This document shows positions 9,941 to 21,500 of a stretch of 64,000 nt of DNA, piece after piece. Made by a program: the position numbers and the translations under genes. Positions within the stretch are counted from its first letter, which is position 1. Every line of letters begins with the position of its first letter. Origin of the DNA: Emiliania huxleyi CCMP1516 (lineage: Eukaryota > Haptophyta > Isochrysidales > Noelaerhabdaceae); NCBI RefSeq assembly GCF_000372725.1, contig NW_005200922.1, positions 72,777 to 136,776 on the forward strand. The letters run 5' to 3'. Below the pieces are notes generated by a model. It saw only the letters and a program-made list of their open reading frames with translations. It was not told the DNA's origin and searched no databases.

Positions 9941-10282
9941 GCAGACCAGCTGGCGTGGCTGGCGCGCGCGCACGGCTACGAGGTCTTCTTAAAGATTCCA
10001 TGTGTGGCTGCCGCGCCAGGGGGGGCAGGGGAGTGGATGGATCCGAACACAAGCGCATGGTACTTTCCAGTCGCCAGCCCTGCCTGGCCCTACACGCCTC
10101 GCGGCCTGAGCATCAAAACGCTGAGGGGCATCCAAGACCTGCTGCTGCTTGATGCTCGCTCCCCCGAGCTAGCGCGCCTGCCCGCCCTGGCCCTCGCTGA
10201 CTGCACAGCGTCGTCGGTTGCCGCCGCGACACGGCCGCAGAGTGCTCGGCGCAAACGGCCGGGGTCCACGGAGAAGGGCTGA
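9941..10282 (+). CDS. Possible terminal exon of an unknown protein
   Basis: An acceptor-like CACTAG at 9935-9940 is followed by an open frame (DQLAWLARAHGYEVFLKIPC ... WYFPVASPAWPYTP ... RRKRPGSTEKG) to a stop at 10280-10282. The composition is protein-like (aromatic residues, Lys/Arg tail) rather than repeat-like. No upstream start or other exons could be identified and I do not recognise the family, so it could also be a chance frame. Confidence 0.3.
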   Translation, partial: ADQLAWLARAHGYEVFLKIPCVAAAPGGAGEWMDPNTSAWYFPVASPAWPYTPRGLSIKTLRGIQDLLLLDARSPELARLPALALADCTASSVAAATRPQSARRKRPGSTEKG

Positions 10283-11044
10283 GAAACCGGTGTGTGCATT
10301 ATGAGAGGTGTGGTGACTGGTGTCACTGTCAGTGCGGTCTTCGTCTACGGTCTACCCTCAGCACCCCCTGTCTCCTGTCTGGAGAGTGGAGTGTGGAGAG
10401 AACCGCGCGCCGCGAGAACGCCGCACGCGGCGAAGACGTTCTCCGAAGAGATGTGGAGAGAGCGAGTTTTATGGTGTGGCTGGCGACCCACAATCATGCA
10501 CTCATAATCCCGTCAATGCATTTTAACGTAGCTCGTAGGTCGTACATACATCGTCGTCGACCGCACCCACAAATAACCCTGCACAAAGACCGCATGGGCG
10601 GGGACCTGTTCCTTTTTACCCATCTCCTAAATAAATAAATAAAAACGGACACCTCTCTATCTAGATACTGTGAGGTGGTCAAAACACGACATGTCATTTT
10701 AGGGGCGCGGTGTGCCTCACCGCTCACGGTGTGGGCCCCCTACTTACGCGTTACGGGAGGCAGAGGGGCGCTCCGACGCGAACGTGAGCTTCTCGAGCCC
10801 TTCATGACACGTGGAATTCTTTTTGAGGTGGCGGCTGGCGGTCGGGTTTGAAGTACAACCGAGCAAGAAAGAAAGAAAGAAAGAGCACACATCCCAAGCC
10901 ACGCCGACACGTCCCCACCCGTTTGCAGGATTTTGCAAAAGCGAGGGCGGGGAGGCGCGGCGCGGAGATGGCTGGGCACAACGCGAACGAGGGAAAAGCT
11001 CGAGTACTACGGAGGTTGCTCCGTCGCCGTCGCCGCGTGTCAAG
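10283..11044. other. Intergenic region
   Basis: Moderately AT-richer DNA with a short GAAAGAAAG repeat copy near 10862-10885 and no recognisable gene. Confidence 0.6.
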
Positions 11045-12833
11045 TTAGGATAGAGGATCTCGAGTACTAACGGCTCCAAAGCCGATCGGCTCAGAGAGCA
11101 GCGGGTGGGCGTGCGCACCGCCCCACGCGGGTGCGCCATAGTACACGCTCTCGAGCGTCAGCCCGTGCGCCGGCGCCGGCTTCGGCCAGCCCGCGCCCAC
11201 GCCGCCCGCCAGCCGCGCGCCGCTGCCCGAGGAGCGGAGACTCTGCTGCGGTGTGGCGAGCAGCGCCGCGACGTCGTCGCCGCTGCGCCGGCCGGCGCCC
11301 ACGTCGACGAGCGCGCCGGCGAAGTTGCGCACCATCTGCGGGTAAAAGAAATACGTGGGTGAAAGAAATACGAGGTTACGCACCATCTGTGGGTGGGCGG
11401 CACGCGGCGGCGGTGGCGGCGGTGGCGGCGGCCAGGCGGTGCGGGCGGGGGCGGGCGGTGAGCGCGGGCAGCGGTGCGGGTGGCGGCGGTGACGGGAGCA
11501 TCGGGAGTGAGCAGGCAGTGCGGAGGCGGCAGGAGGGGGGGCAGGGGAGGAGGTGGCGGCAGGGAGGGCGGCGGCGGCGAGGCGGCGGCGGTGAGGCGGC
11601 GCCGCCTTGTAGAGAGCGCCCTTAAGCACGAAGTCGAGCCGCACGCATCCGCCCCCCTCGTCCACCACCGCCGCCTCCGCCACAGTCCGCACCGTCCCCA
11701 GCGCGCTCGCCTCGTGGGGCGGCGCCGAGATTACACGAGATCACAACTAGTGTCATCTCGTGTGAGCTCGTGTCATCTCGTGTCGTCTCGTGTGAGCTCG
11801 TGTGAGCTCGCCTCGTAGGGTGGCGCCGACCCGCGAGGCTTGTTTGCGAAGGCGCGAAAGTCGCGCTCGCCCACCAGCGCCGCCGCCTGACGTCCCTCGG
11901 GAAGCCTCCGCTCGACTCGGGCCAAGCCATCGCCATCTCTCCCCATCTCTCCCCATCTCTCCCCATCTCAGGCCTCCCGCGCGCACCGTGGTCCGCATCG
12001 CGTCGAGGTCGAGCGGCGAGCTGTGCGCGTGGTGCCGGTACAGCCGTGTCGTCGGGTCCCTGCCACGAGATTGCACGAGATTACATGAGATTGTGATCTG
12101 CCGGACAGCCGTGTCGTCGGGTCCCTGCCGCGTCGTGAGCGACCGTCTCTTAGGCGCCGCTGCGCTGGGCGGTGGCGCTGGGCGGTGGCGCAGGGCGGTG
12201 GCGCTGGGCGGTGGCGTTGGGGCGCTGGCGCTGGGCAGTGGCTGCGTGGTGACGGATTAGCTGGTGACGGCGACTGGAGTGATGGCGGACAGGCACGGCG
12301 TCGACCGCCTGCCGCCCGGAGGGCCGGCGTACAGCCGGTACGAGTAGCGCTTGCCGGTCGCCCAGAAGATTGCGTGCCACGACCTCCCCGCGCCATCCAC
12401 CTCGCCCGCGCGCTCGACGTGACTCACCGCCAGGTCCGGAGGCAGCAGCGCGCCGAGCGAGCGCTCGAGGTCCGCCGGATCGTACGTGCCGCTGTCGAGA
12501 TCAAAGTGCACCGCCTGCGAGGTGCGGCGGAGGGAGGGGCGGCGGTCGGGGAGAGGGAGCCGGCGGTGGGCAGGGAGGAGGCGGTGAGGCGTCCGCCTGC
12601 CCTCGGGCATGCACGCCGGCGTCGGTGCGGCCAGCAGCAACCACGCGCACGGCTGGCATCTGACAGCGGCGCGCGAGCGCTCTCTGCAACGTACCCTGCA
12701 CTGTGGGCCTCGTCGGCTGGTACTGCATTCCAGCGTAGGCGCCGCCGTCGTACGAGACCCGCGCGCGGTAGCGTGCCGTCGCCGCGGCTGCTATCGCCGC
12801 CCCCACCGCCGTTAGCAGCATCGGACGCCTCAA
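11045..12833 (-). CDS. truA-like: tRNA pseudouridine synthase, TruA family, 6 exons
   Basis: The enzyme family isomerises uridine to pseudouridine in the tRNA anticodon arm. Exons (+ coordinates) 12833-12597, 12514-12333, 12059-11981, 11886-11812, 11710-11606 and 11335-11045 join in frame to 322 aa. Landmarks in order: RYRARVSYDGGAYAG near residue 21, the catalytic-Asp motif AAGRTDAGVHARGQ, KRYSYRLDP, the ERDFRAFANK block, and MVRNFAGALVDVG then HGLTLESV near the C-terminus. The first about 20 residues are hydrophobic and Ala-rich, which suggests organelle targeting. Four of five introns are GC-AG and one is GT-AG. Introns 2, 4 and 5 carry near-copies of the neighbouring exon beside ATCTCGTGT-type or GTGAAAGAAATAC-type repeats. 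The 5' end lies close to an opposite-strand gene starting about 12867. Confidence 0.92.
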
Positions 12834-12866
12834 GTGAGACGCCCGCCTCCCAGCCTCGCCGCCTGA

Positions 12867-14215
12867 TCCTCCCCGCGCGGCCTTCTAGGGACGACGGCAA
12901 GAAACCCTAGGGCGGCCTCGCGGCCGTCCATCGATCTCGACGAGGATATCGCGGCCCTCCTGGAGCGGGCGCGCGTTTCTGCGCTCGTCTCCGGTAAGGT
13001 GGTGCCGCAGCTGCTGGCCCAGGACGTCGGCAACGTCGCGGCGCTGCTCGAGGCGGTCGCCGAGGACGGCCTCGAGGGGCTCGGCCTCGGCAAGACCGTG
13101 CAACGTCAGCTGTGCCGCTGCCTGCCGGCCCTGAACAGCTGCGACGCGGCTGAGGCAGCTTTGTCGTCCTTTGCCTCCCTGTCTCTGGTCGAGCCCCCGC
13201 TTGGGGCTGCGACTGGCGCGCAGGCGGGCAGCAGCGCGATGGCCGGCGGCGATGGTGCTGCTGGCGAGCGCGCTGGCGGCGGCGGCGGTACGGACGCTGC
13301 CGAGGGTGCCGCGCGTGCCGCAGACGGGCATGCGATTGCCGCAAGCGGCCCCCGCGGCGGAGCTGGGAGTGGCTCCGCTGGCGAGGAGCACGGCGGCGGG
13401 GCCGCGGCTGGCGGCGAGGGCCGCGGCGGCGCGCGCCCCAAAGAGGCGGACAGCGGCGCCTGCAGTGCGCAGGCCGCGGAAGGCGGAACCGGAGGCGGCG
13501 CCCCGGGGGCCTATATGGACCCCGTGGCGCCCGCGCTGCCGGCTAGCGGCGATGGGACGATTGCCGCCGCGGGGGGGGATGAGGAGGTGGAGGGCGCCGC
13601 TGCCGCCGCCGAGGCGGGCCGCCGCGCTCCGAAGACCCTAATTGTTGCCGATCCTTCAGCGACGCGCCATACCGACACCGGGCACAGTTCGCAGCCACTT
13701 GCTGCGTCCGCCGGAGCTTCGGATTCTACTTACAGCGGCGCGGACGCGGAGGAGGCGGTGGCAGGAGGGGGCTCTGGGGCGGCGGAGGCGAGCGCGGCGG
13801 CCACGGCCGAGGAGGACAAGCGCGTCCGGGCGCTGAGGATTGCCCTGCAGCACAGGACGCAGATGCCCGTGACGGACGAGGAGGCCCGGGCTATCCTCCA
13901 GGCGCGAGGGGGTCGCGAGACGCCCGTTGGCACCGCCGGCGGCGCTCAAGGAGGTCCACCCGGCCGCAAAGATGCAAACGTTCAGGAAGGTGCGCCTCGC
14001 ACCTCCGCCAGCTCGTTGAGGCGACCGCGTATTGGAGAGGTGTCCCGACCCGCCACGAACAAATGCAGGTGGAGGCGGAGAAGATGAAGACGTGGCTCTC
14101 GACGACGACCCTGTCTGCGGAGGACCTAGAGAAGTTGGTGAAGGCGGCGGAGGCAGGTGGGCACTTTGAGACCTTCGAATCGCGAGAGACCCCCACACTG
14201 CTGCGACTGGCCTAG
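12867..14215 (+). CDS. Unknown protein, Ala/Gly-rich, with helical ends; start and splicing unresolved
   Basis: An open frame from about 12867 encodes a helical segment (IDLDEDIAALLERARVSALV, then QLLAQDVGNVAALLEAVAED). A long Ala/Gly-rich low-complexity middle follows, then LRIALQHRTQMPVTDEEARA. A second frame at about 14000-14215 (ASHLRQLVEATAYWRG ... EKMKTWLSTTTLSAEDLEKL) ends at the TAG 14213-14215. Joining the two needs at least one intron near 13900-14000 that I could not fix. The first in-frame ATG is at 13239, inside the low-complexity part, so the true start is probably upstream or on a separate exon. I do not recognise a family. Confidence 0.45.
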
Positions 14216-14322
14216 GATCCTAGCCCCAATGCCCTGAAGCGTGTAAAATTCTTTCCGCCGCCCGCGCGGGGCTGCAGGTTCGTTGCCGCGGCGCGACTAC
14301 TCCCGGTTCGGGCGTCTCCTCG

Positions 14323-14756
14323 ATGTTTGGCGCGCCTGCGCCCGCGGCGGCGACAACCTCCCTGTTTGGGGCGCCGGCGTCGGGGGCAGCGCCCGCCACT
14401 GGGCTGTTCGGAGCGCCGGCGGCGCCGGCTCCCGCCGCAGGCCTCTTCGGGGCGGCGGCGCCGCCGCCTGCCGCCGGCGGCGGGCTCTTCGGGGCCCCCG
14501 CCGCGCCGGCGCCGGCGCCCGCCACCGGCCTATTCGGCGCGCCTACGCCAGCACCCGTGGCCGCGCCGTTTGGCGGCGCCGCTCACCGCGTTGCCGGTGC
14601 GTCAGCCCGTCCACCACCCTGTGTGAGGCCCGCTCGCTGGCCCGGTAGGCACCTCGCTCTTCGGCGCCACTGCGCCGGTGCCGGCCCCGGCGCCCGTCGG
14701 CACCTCCCTCTTCGGAGCCGCGCCCAGCGGTGGCCTCTTTGGCGCTCCGGCGGCGC

Positions 14757-14788
<32 letters not shown>

Positions 14789-17127
14789 GCGCCCGCCGGT
14801 CCGGCGGGCCCGGTGCAGGCGACGGACGCGGACATCTTCGGCGCCTTCCTCGCGCAGATGGGCAAGGCCTGGGACGCGTCCGACTACCGCATGTGTTCCT
14901 TCAAGCGCGCGCTTGCCTCCCCTGCCGGCCGAGATCGGCCGAGATCAGCCGAGACCAGCCGAGACCAGCCGAGACCAGCCGAGACTAGGCACGTCTTCTT
15001 CGACGACCTGTCGACCGAGGCGGCGGACGGCACGCTCGCGCCCCCCACGGCGCAGGAGCTGCAGGCGAAGCGCGCCGCCGCCTTCGCCGCTTCGGACGAG
15101 GCGCTCTGGTCCCGCGCCGACGTGCGCAGCGCCTAGATGCCGGCGGCCATATCTCGGCTACATCTCGGATGTATCTCGGATGTATCTCGGATATGTCTCG
15201 GCTCCATCTCGCCCGCACGCCCAGATGCTGGCGGCGGGCTCCGCGCCTCTCCGCCCCCCCCCCCCCCCCCCCAAAAAAAAACTTCGGCCTCTTCCTCCTC
15301 TTCTTCGGCCTCTTTTTGGGCTTCCCCCGCTTCCTTCTTCCTTTTGGCACTTCATCTTTCTCCCGGCAGGACACCCGCCCCCATGGCCTCTTCTGCCGCA
15401 GGCTCACCCCCCCCCCCCCTCCCCCCCCTTCCCCCGCAGGCGCACAACCCCGACCCGAGCCGCTTCTGCCCCGTCCAGCTCACCGGCTTCCAGGCGCTGC
15501 AAGAGAAGAGGAGAGAAGAGAAGAGGAGGACGTAGCTCACCGGCTTCCAGGCGCTGCAAGAGAAGAGGAGAGAAGAGAAGAGGAGAACGTAGCTCACCGG
15601 CTTCCAGGCGCTGCACGAGCGGCACGCAGCGCAGCAGCAGACCGCCGCACGCGTCGCCTCCGCCCTCCACTCCAGCTGCGACGACTTGCGCGCCCTCGAG
15701 GACGAGCGCGAGGTGAGCGTCGCGCTGCGGCTGCGCCACTGCCAGTCCAGGCACGGCGAGACATTTCCGAGACACGTCCGAGACACGTCCGAGACATTGC
15801 CAGTCCAGCGCAGCGAGTTCTTACCGCCCCCGGCCTCCACCTCACTCCTTTGCTTGCTGCGAGAGAGGAGAGTTGTGCGGCCGCAGGCAGCTGCTCCTTC
15901 CTAGACACTCCCTAGACACTCCCTAGACACTCCCTAGACACCTCTTCGACACTCCCTTGACACTCCCTTGACACTCCCTTGACACTCCCTTGACACTCCC
16001 TTGACACTCCCTTGACACTCCCTTGACACTCCCTTGACACTCCCTTGACACTCCCTTGACACTCCCTTGACACTCCCTTGACACTCCCTTGACACTCCCT
16101 TGACACTCCCTTGACACTCCCTTGACACATCCTTGAGTGGTGTACGGCCGCAGGCAGCTGCAGCTCTCGCACCGCATCGTCGCGCTCGCCGCCGCCGTCG
16201 AGTCGTCCCGGCTGGCACGCGCCGAGCCGCGCGGCGGCGGCGAGGCGCCCCCCTCCAAGGGCGAGCGCGCGTGTGGAGGTGTGTCGGAAGTGTCTCGGAA
16301 GTGTCTCGGAGGTGGGCTCTAGGCGCCCCTCTCCAAGGATGAGCGCGCGTGGGTCGACAGGCTGCGCGGCGTCGCGTCGGCCGTGCGGCACCCGTCTCTA
16401 GAGACACTTCCGAGACACTTCCGAGGGGAGGCACTTCCGAGACACTTCCGAGACGCTTCCGAGACACTTCCCCGAGAGTCACGCGCTCGAGACGCCCCTG
16501 CGCGGTGCCGCGCCCCTCGGTCCTCACGCAGTCCGCCCAGCACCGCGTCCCCCCCCGGGGGGGGAGGGGGTCCCCGCCCCCCTCATCTCGCTGTGCCCAC
16601 ACGCTACCAGGCAGGGCAGGGGGCTGTGAATAGAAGAGCTGTGAATAGAAGAGCTGTGAACAGGCAGCCCGGGCAGGGGGCGGCGCGGCTGCACGCTCTC
16701 GCCTCGTCGATTGCGCTGCAGGGCGGCGGCGGCCCGGCGGTCGGCGCCGCGGCGGCGGCGGGGCCGCGGCGGAACTCTCTCTGCCCGTTCTNNNNNNNNN
16801 NNNNNNNNNNNNNNNNNNNNNNNNNNNNNNNNNNNNNNNNNNNNNNNNNNNNNNNNNNNNNNNNNNNNNNNNNNNNNNNNNNNNNNNNNNNGCCCGGAGG
16901 GCGGGAGTAGAGAGGCAATCTGGGGACACAGCTCCGCCGCTGCAGGCACTTTGCTGACGCTACCCCCCCCCCCGCCCCGTTGCCCGCCCCCTTGCCTTGA
17001 CCACGCCGCTCGCACCGCCCCCCGCGTGCGCAGGCTCGCGCGGCACCAGGACAACCTGCGCCGCCTCGTCTCGCTCAACGAGGCGCTGCAGCGCGACGTG
17101 CAGGCGACGCTTGACGCGGTGCGCTAG
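14323..17127 (+). CDS. NUP54: Nucleoporin Nup54 homolog (FG-repeat protein), at least 8 exons, spans an assembly gap
   Basis: The N-terminus is a run of GLFGAP/SLFGAP repeats (about 14323-14760), the phase-forming FG domain of the pore channel. After it come DIFGAFLAQMGKAWD, HVFFDDLS, NPDPSRFCPVQLTGF, then the coiled-coil QLSHRIVALAAAVES and a final RHQDNLRRLVSLNEALQRD, the order seen in Nup54. Exons that keep frame: 14323-14596, 14649-14910, 14989-15121, 15440-15493, 15608-15744, 16154-16244, 16323 onward, and a last exon 17034-17127. The part around the 100-N gap is incomplete. Introns hold at least five different minisatellite motifs. Three of the six fully bounded introns are GC-AG. Nup54 works with Nup58 and Nup62 in the central channel; partners are not in this window. 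Confidence 0.88.
15122..15439 (+). repeat. Nup54 intron 3: ATCTCGGATGT array plus long poly-C/poly-A tracts
   Basis: Starts GT at 15122 and ends CAG at 15437-15439. It contains four or more ATCTCGGATGT-type units, then a C-run followed directly by an A-run near 15255-15282, and further C-runs near 15405-15435. Confidence 0.75.
15494..15607 (+). repeat. Nup54 intron 4: two extra tandem copies of exon sequence
   Basis: CTCACCGGCTTCCAGGCGCT occurs three times at a period of about 57 bp, separated by AAGAGAAGAGGAGAGAAG. Removal of 15494-15607 as a GC-AG intron restores TGFQ-ALHERH. Confidence 0.85.
15745..16153 (+). repeat. Nup54 intron 5: long TTGACACTCCC 11-mer array
   Basis: From about 15897 to 16135 there are roughly twenty units of the 11-mer CCCTTGACACT with five variant units at the left end. 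The array is flanked on both sides by GGCCGCAGGCAGCTGC, the start of exon 6. GT at 15745, CAG at 16151-16153. Confidence 0.85.
16792..16891. other. Assembly gap of 100 unknown bases
   Basis: Exactly 100 N. The round number suggests a placeholder. It removes part of Nup54 between the coiled coil and the last exon. Confidence 0.99.
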
Positions 17128-18598
17128 CGAAAGAGGCGCCGCCGCCTCGCGGGGCGGCCGTGGGGAGGCCGCCGCTAGAGCGCAGGGCGGGCACTGCCAC
17201 TGGGTGAGAGCTGCACTGGGACTCTCGAGCCTGAACGTCGACGAGGAAGAAGAAAGAAAGACAGACGCCCGCCGCCGGTCTCTTCGACGGCGCCTAAGGG
17301 GGTGCCGTCTGCTGTGCTTTTGGTAAGGTACCTGTGGTGCGAGGAATGGCGGAATGGCACACTAGGAAACAGAAATGAAAGAAAAAAGAGCATCAATGCT
17401 GCAGATGCAGCGCTTGTGTGTCGTCCTCCACACCGCCGTGGCGTGGCAGACGGTGAACGAGCTAGCGTGCGGGGAGAGCGGCATTGTGCATGGTGCGGAT
17501 TGCCGTTAACGGAGTCGCTTAGGCGGCTCCGGTGGTGAGCCGGTGTGTGTGCCAGTCCGCGCCAGTCCGCGCCCTTGTCGTGCCAGTGTGCTGTGAGACA
17601 GGGGCTTCCGAAGAAACCACCCAAGACAGCTTGGAGAGCTCCCGGTGACGCTACATTTCGTAACGATTGTCGCTAAACGACATCTGCCTCCTTCAGCCTC
17701 TGTTGGGGCGGAATGCGCGGGGTTTTCGGCGCGATGCCTCCGGCTAGTACACGGTACTGCTCTGCCGCAAACTCTCCTGCGCTCGCGTGCCGTGTGGGGC
17801 GCGTGCACTGCGCTCGAAAGTCGCGATTTGGCAATAGGCGCTCGAGCCGGCGCGCAGTGGAAGGGGGCGCCGCGCAGGGGGGTGGGGGGGGTGCGAGGGG
17901 GGGGCGTGGGTCGGGCGCGCACCGGCCGGCTCCGGGAGCGGCCGTCACGTCGAAGAGGGGACCTGGTGCTGCTCGAATGACGACGCATGCCGCTCTGCTG
18001 CGCCACCGATAGCCCCTCTTCCGAGCCGGCGCGTGGCGGCGAGCCGCGGCCAGTATCGCTGGTGCGGTGGAGGCGGCAGCTTGCATCGGCCGGCAGCGGG
18101 TGCGGCCATCACGTCGATGAAGGGGGGTTGTCGGCGACTCGTATGGCTCGAGGCCTACGCTGCGCCGCCCAAGCCCTACTGCCGATCCAGCGCCTGGCGT
18201 TTGGGGCGAGCCGCGGTCGTCGTCGCTGATGGTATATGGCGGCGGCGGCGGCGGCTCGCCCTTCCCTCCGGCCGCAATTCCGATCCCGCCGCGCTCGCGG
18301 GAGGTGGCGCGCCCACCGCGGCACGGCCGTGGCTGCGCATACACCTTACGCCCTTGGTCTCCTCAACGGCTATCCGTGCTTGCTGTGCCCCTGCGTGGTG
18401 TGTTTCAAGTTCTTACAACCCAAGGTGATAGAGGGCAAAAAGATCGATTGCGCTCTTGCCGATCCGCACCTGCCTAGGCTCTTGGGTGGCGCACCCAGCC
18501 TCACAACGCACCTGGTTCTGCGGCGCGTTCCACCCAGCTGCCTCCATCCAGCGTCCGTTGCCGTCGCCTCAGCGCAGCCTAAAGCGCAGCAGCTGCCA
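17128..18598. other. Intergenic region with a retroelement fragment
   Basis: 17397-17608 is a truncated retroelement copy. 17640-18598 is GC-rich, with several short overlapping frames on both strands and no recognisable domain. It probably includes the 5' flank and untranslated region of the next gene. Confidence 0.55.
17397..17608 (+). mobile_element. 5'-truncated retroelement copy (3' end only)
   Basis: Matches 34485-34708 (reverse strand) from GCTGCAGATGCAGCGCTTGT through the GGCGTGGCAGACGGTGAAC block to CCAGTGTGCTGTGAGACAGG. The partner is contiguous with the element's coding end, so this is its 3' part. Fossil, no coding ability. Confidence 0.75.
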
Positions 18599-21500
18599 AT
18601 GCACCCGCCTCGAGAAGTCGCGATCTCGTTCGCCGCCCTCGCAGCGGCCCTCTGGTTTCTGCGCTGGCGACGGCACATCCGCCAAAGCCACATCCGCCAA
18701 AGCGCCTCGGCCCTCACCGCCGCGGCACGCTGCGGCGATCTGCAGGCCGTTCGCTCCATCCTTGAGCGCGGCCCACAGCTGAAAAGTGGGAGGCGCAACC
18801 GGATGGGCGACGTGCATACGTCGAAGCCCGGCGCCTACGCCGTCGAAGTCGGGTCGCCAGCATCGCGGGTCTCAAGCCATCACCGCGACGGTGCCGCGGC
18901 ATTCGCTGCCGAGGCTGCGCAGGCGCTCGCGGCGGCAACCGTGGCCGGCCACGCCAGCGCCGTGGAGCTCCTGCTGCAGGCTCGCGCGGACCCGAACGCG
19001 TGTCACGGGGCGGAGGGTTGGACCTCCTACCACCTCGCTTGCGTGCACGACCGGGCAGACTGCCTCGAGGCGCTGGTGCGCGCCGGCTGCGACGAGCCGC
19101 GGCGCGACGCGGCCGGACGCACCGGCGCCCAGCTCGCCGCAGAGCGGGGCTGCCGGCTGGTGCGACTGCCTCGCCGGCCCGCTGTCCAGGACACGTCCGT
19201 GACATGTCCGAGACATGTCCTCAGGTGCTCGACTGCCTCGCCGGCCCGCTGGCCGCGCTGCGCAGGCAGAGGCTGCAGGCAAAGGCAGCCCGGAGAAGAG
19301 TCGAGCGCGGCAAGCGGGCTCTGCTGCACGCTGCCCTCCGGGAGGAGGAGAGGCAGCAGGCGAGGCGCACGCGGCCCCGCGGGCTCTTCCTCGAGTTCGG
19401 AGTCGCGTCGGGCGCCTCCATCAACTACATCTCGGCTAGATCTCGGCTAGATATCGGCTGTATCTCGGCTCTCTCTCGTCTAGGCGCCTCCATCAACTAC
19501 ATCGCCGCGCGGGCGCCGCACGGCAGCACGGTGCATGGCTTCGACTCCTTCGAAGGCCGAGATGTAGCCGAGAGACAGCCGAGATGTAGCCGAGACGGCG
19601 GCGCGCACTTCTACGAACCCTCCACGAAGGCTTGTGGCGCGGCCAGGACATGTCCGTGACACGGCCAGGACATGTCCGTGACACGTCCCCAGGCTTGCCG
19701 GAGAGGTGGCGCGGCCAGGAGGGCGACACGGCGGCAGCGGGCGCGAACGAGGCGGCGCGTGAGGCTGGCTTCTTTAACGCCGCCTAGAAGGTTCCTAGAA
19801 GGTTCCTAGAAGGTTCCTAGGCGGCGCGGGAGGCTGGCTTCTTTGATCGCGGCGGCGAGCTACCCGAGGTGGCGGCCAACGTGCGGTTGCACCGCGGCTG
19901 GTTCGACGCGTCGCTGCCGGCGTTCTTGGCGCGCGAGATGGCGGTGGGGGAGGTGGCGCTGCCTCTGCACGTCTCCTTCCTGCACATCGACTGCGACCTG
20001 TACTCGTCGACGCAGACAGTGCTGCGCTGCCTCGCGTGCGCCATCGGGGTCGGCACCGTCGTGGTGTTTGACGAGTGGTGCGGCTACGTCTATTCACAGC
20101 TCTTCTATTCACAGCTCTTCTGTTGACAGGTGTTTGACGAGTGGTGCGGCTACGTCGGCTGGGAGGAGCACGAGGCGCGCGCGTGGCGCGAGTTTTGCGA
20201 CGAGCACGGCGTGCGCTTTCAATGGATTGAGCCGCCCTCAGCTGCAGCATCAGCAGCAGCAGCAGCGGGAGGAGGAGGAGGAGGAGCAGGAGGAGGAAGC
20301 TCCGGTGGTGAGAGGTCGACGACTGCGGGCGAGGGAGATCAGGCGGAGGGCGGAGGTGCGGGGCCATCCAAGGCCCTGCTTGTCACGGCGATTCGACCGC
20401 AGCAGCAGCAGCCACCGCCACAGCCACAGCCACCGCCACCGCTGCGCCCGCCGGCGGCTGCGCGCAAGGACAAGCAGGCGTCCAAAAAGAATGGCAGCAG
20501 TGCTCAAAAGGCCCCCGCGTCGGCCGCGGCGGCCGAGAAGGCGGCGGCGGCGCAGCAGGCGGCACGGGAGGCGGTGGCGGCGCGTGAGGCGGTGGCGGCT
20601 GCGGCGGCGGCGGCGGCGGCCGAGCTCGAGCAGCAGAAGCAGGCACTCGCGGCGGAGGTGCACGCGCGTCTTCGCGACGAGGCGAAGCTCTTTGGCGACG
20701 AGGGCCAGACGGGTGACGGCGGCGGCGGCGGCGGCGGCTGCTGTGGCGGCGGCGACGACGACGATCTCGGGGCGCTCCTCGACGTGGAGACGCTCGGCAG
20801 CTGCCGGCCCGCCGACGCCGACCCGCGCAGCCCTCGGCACGAGCGGCGGCCGTTTGCATGCGCGGTGCGCGTGGCGGTCGCGGGGCAGAGCGTCGAGATG
20901 GGCGTCGAGCAAGGCCAGGCGGTGGTGGACGAGGTGGTCGCGACGTTTGCGCGCGGGCCGACGGCGACGAGCGGCAGGGCGCTGCGCCCCGGCGCGCAGC
21001 ACTGGGTGCTGTGGCGCAACCTCGGCGCGCACTCGCTGCGGCTGGAGCCGAACAAGTCCAACTCGATCGTGTGGCTGAACAAGGCGCACGCGCGCAGGTC
21101 GGAGCTTGAGTCGTCGTGCGCGTGGCCGGCGCAGCGCGCGCTGCTGCGCAGCGTGCTGCCGCACGCAGAGACATGGGTGAGCCTGCTGCAGCGGGCGCGC
21201 GAGGACGGCGGCATCGACATCAAGGACGATTGTCGCCTCGACGACCGCTCGGCAAAGTGCCACCAGGACGGCAACAACTCGGTCGCCAAGGGAAACGTTC
21301 CGCTGGTCCGCCTAGCGCTCAACGTCTCATCGGCCGCGTCGGGCCGCTCGCTCGACTACCTTCAGCTCTCGACCGACGGGACCTTCGTCGACGGAGCCGC
21401 GCGTGAGGCGGCGCTGCTCCACTCGGTGTCGCAGCACCGCATGTGGCACGGCGCCGCGCAGACGACCCACGGCTACGTCCAGGGGGTCTCAAACTGCTGC

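Noticed and set aside
13106-13441. Minus-strand Pro/Ala-rich frame
   Set aside because: Shadow of the Ala/Gly-rich low-complexity part of the plus-strand gene.
15897-16135. Regular direct-repeat array looking like a CRISPR
   Set aside because: Units are 11-mers directly joined with no unique spacers, inside a spliced intron of a eukaryotic gene.
15934-16929. Long minus-strand frame (about 330 aa) rich in CQGSVKGVSRE units
   Set aside because: It is the antisense of the Nup54 minisatellite and crosses the N gap.
20250-21322. Long minus-strand frames opposite the fusion gene
   Set aside because: High GC content makes antisense frames open; no domains, while the sense frame has clear homology.
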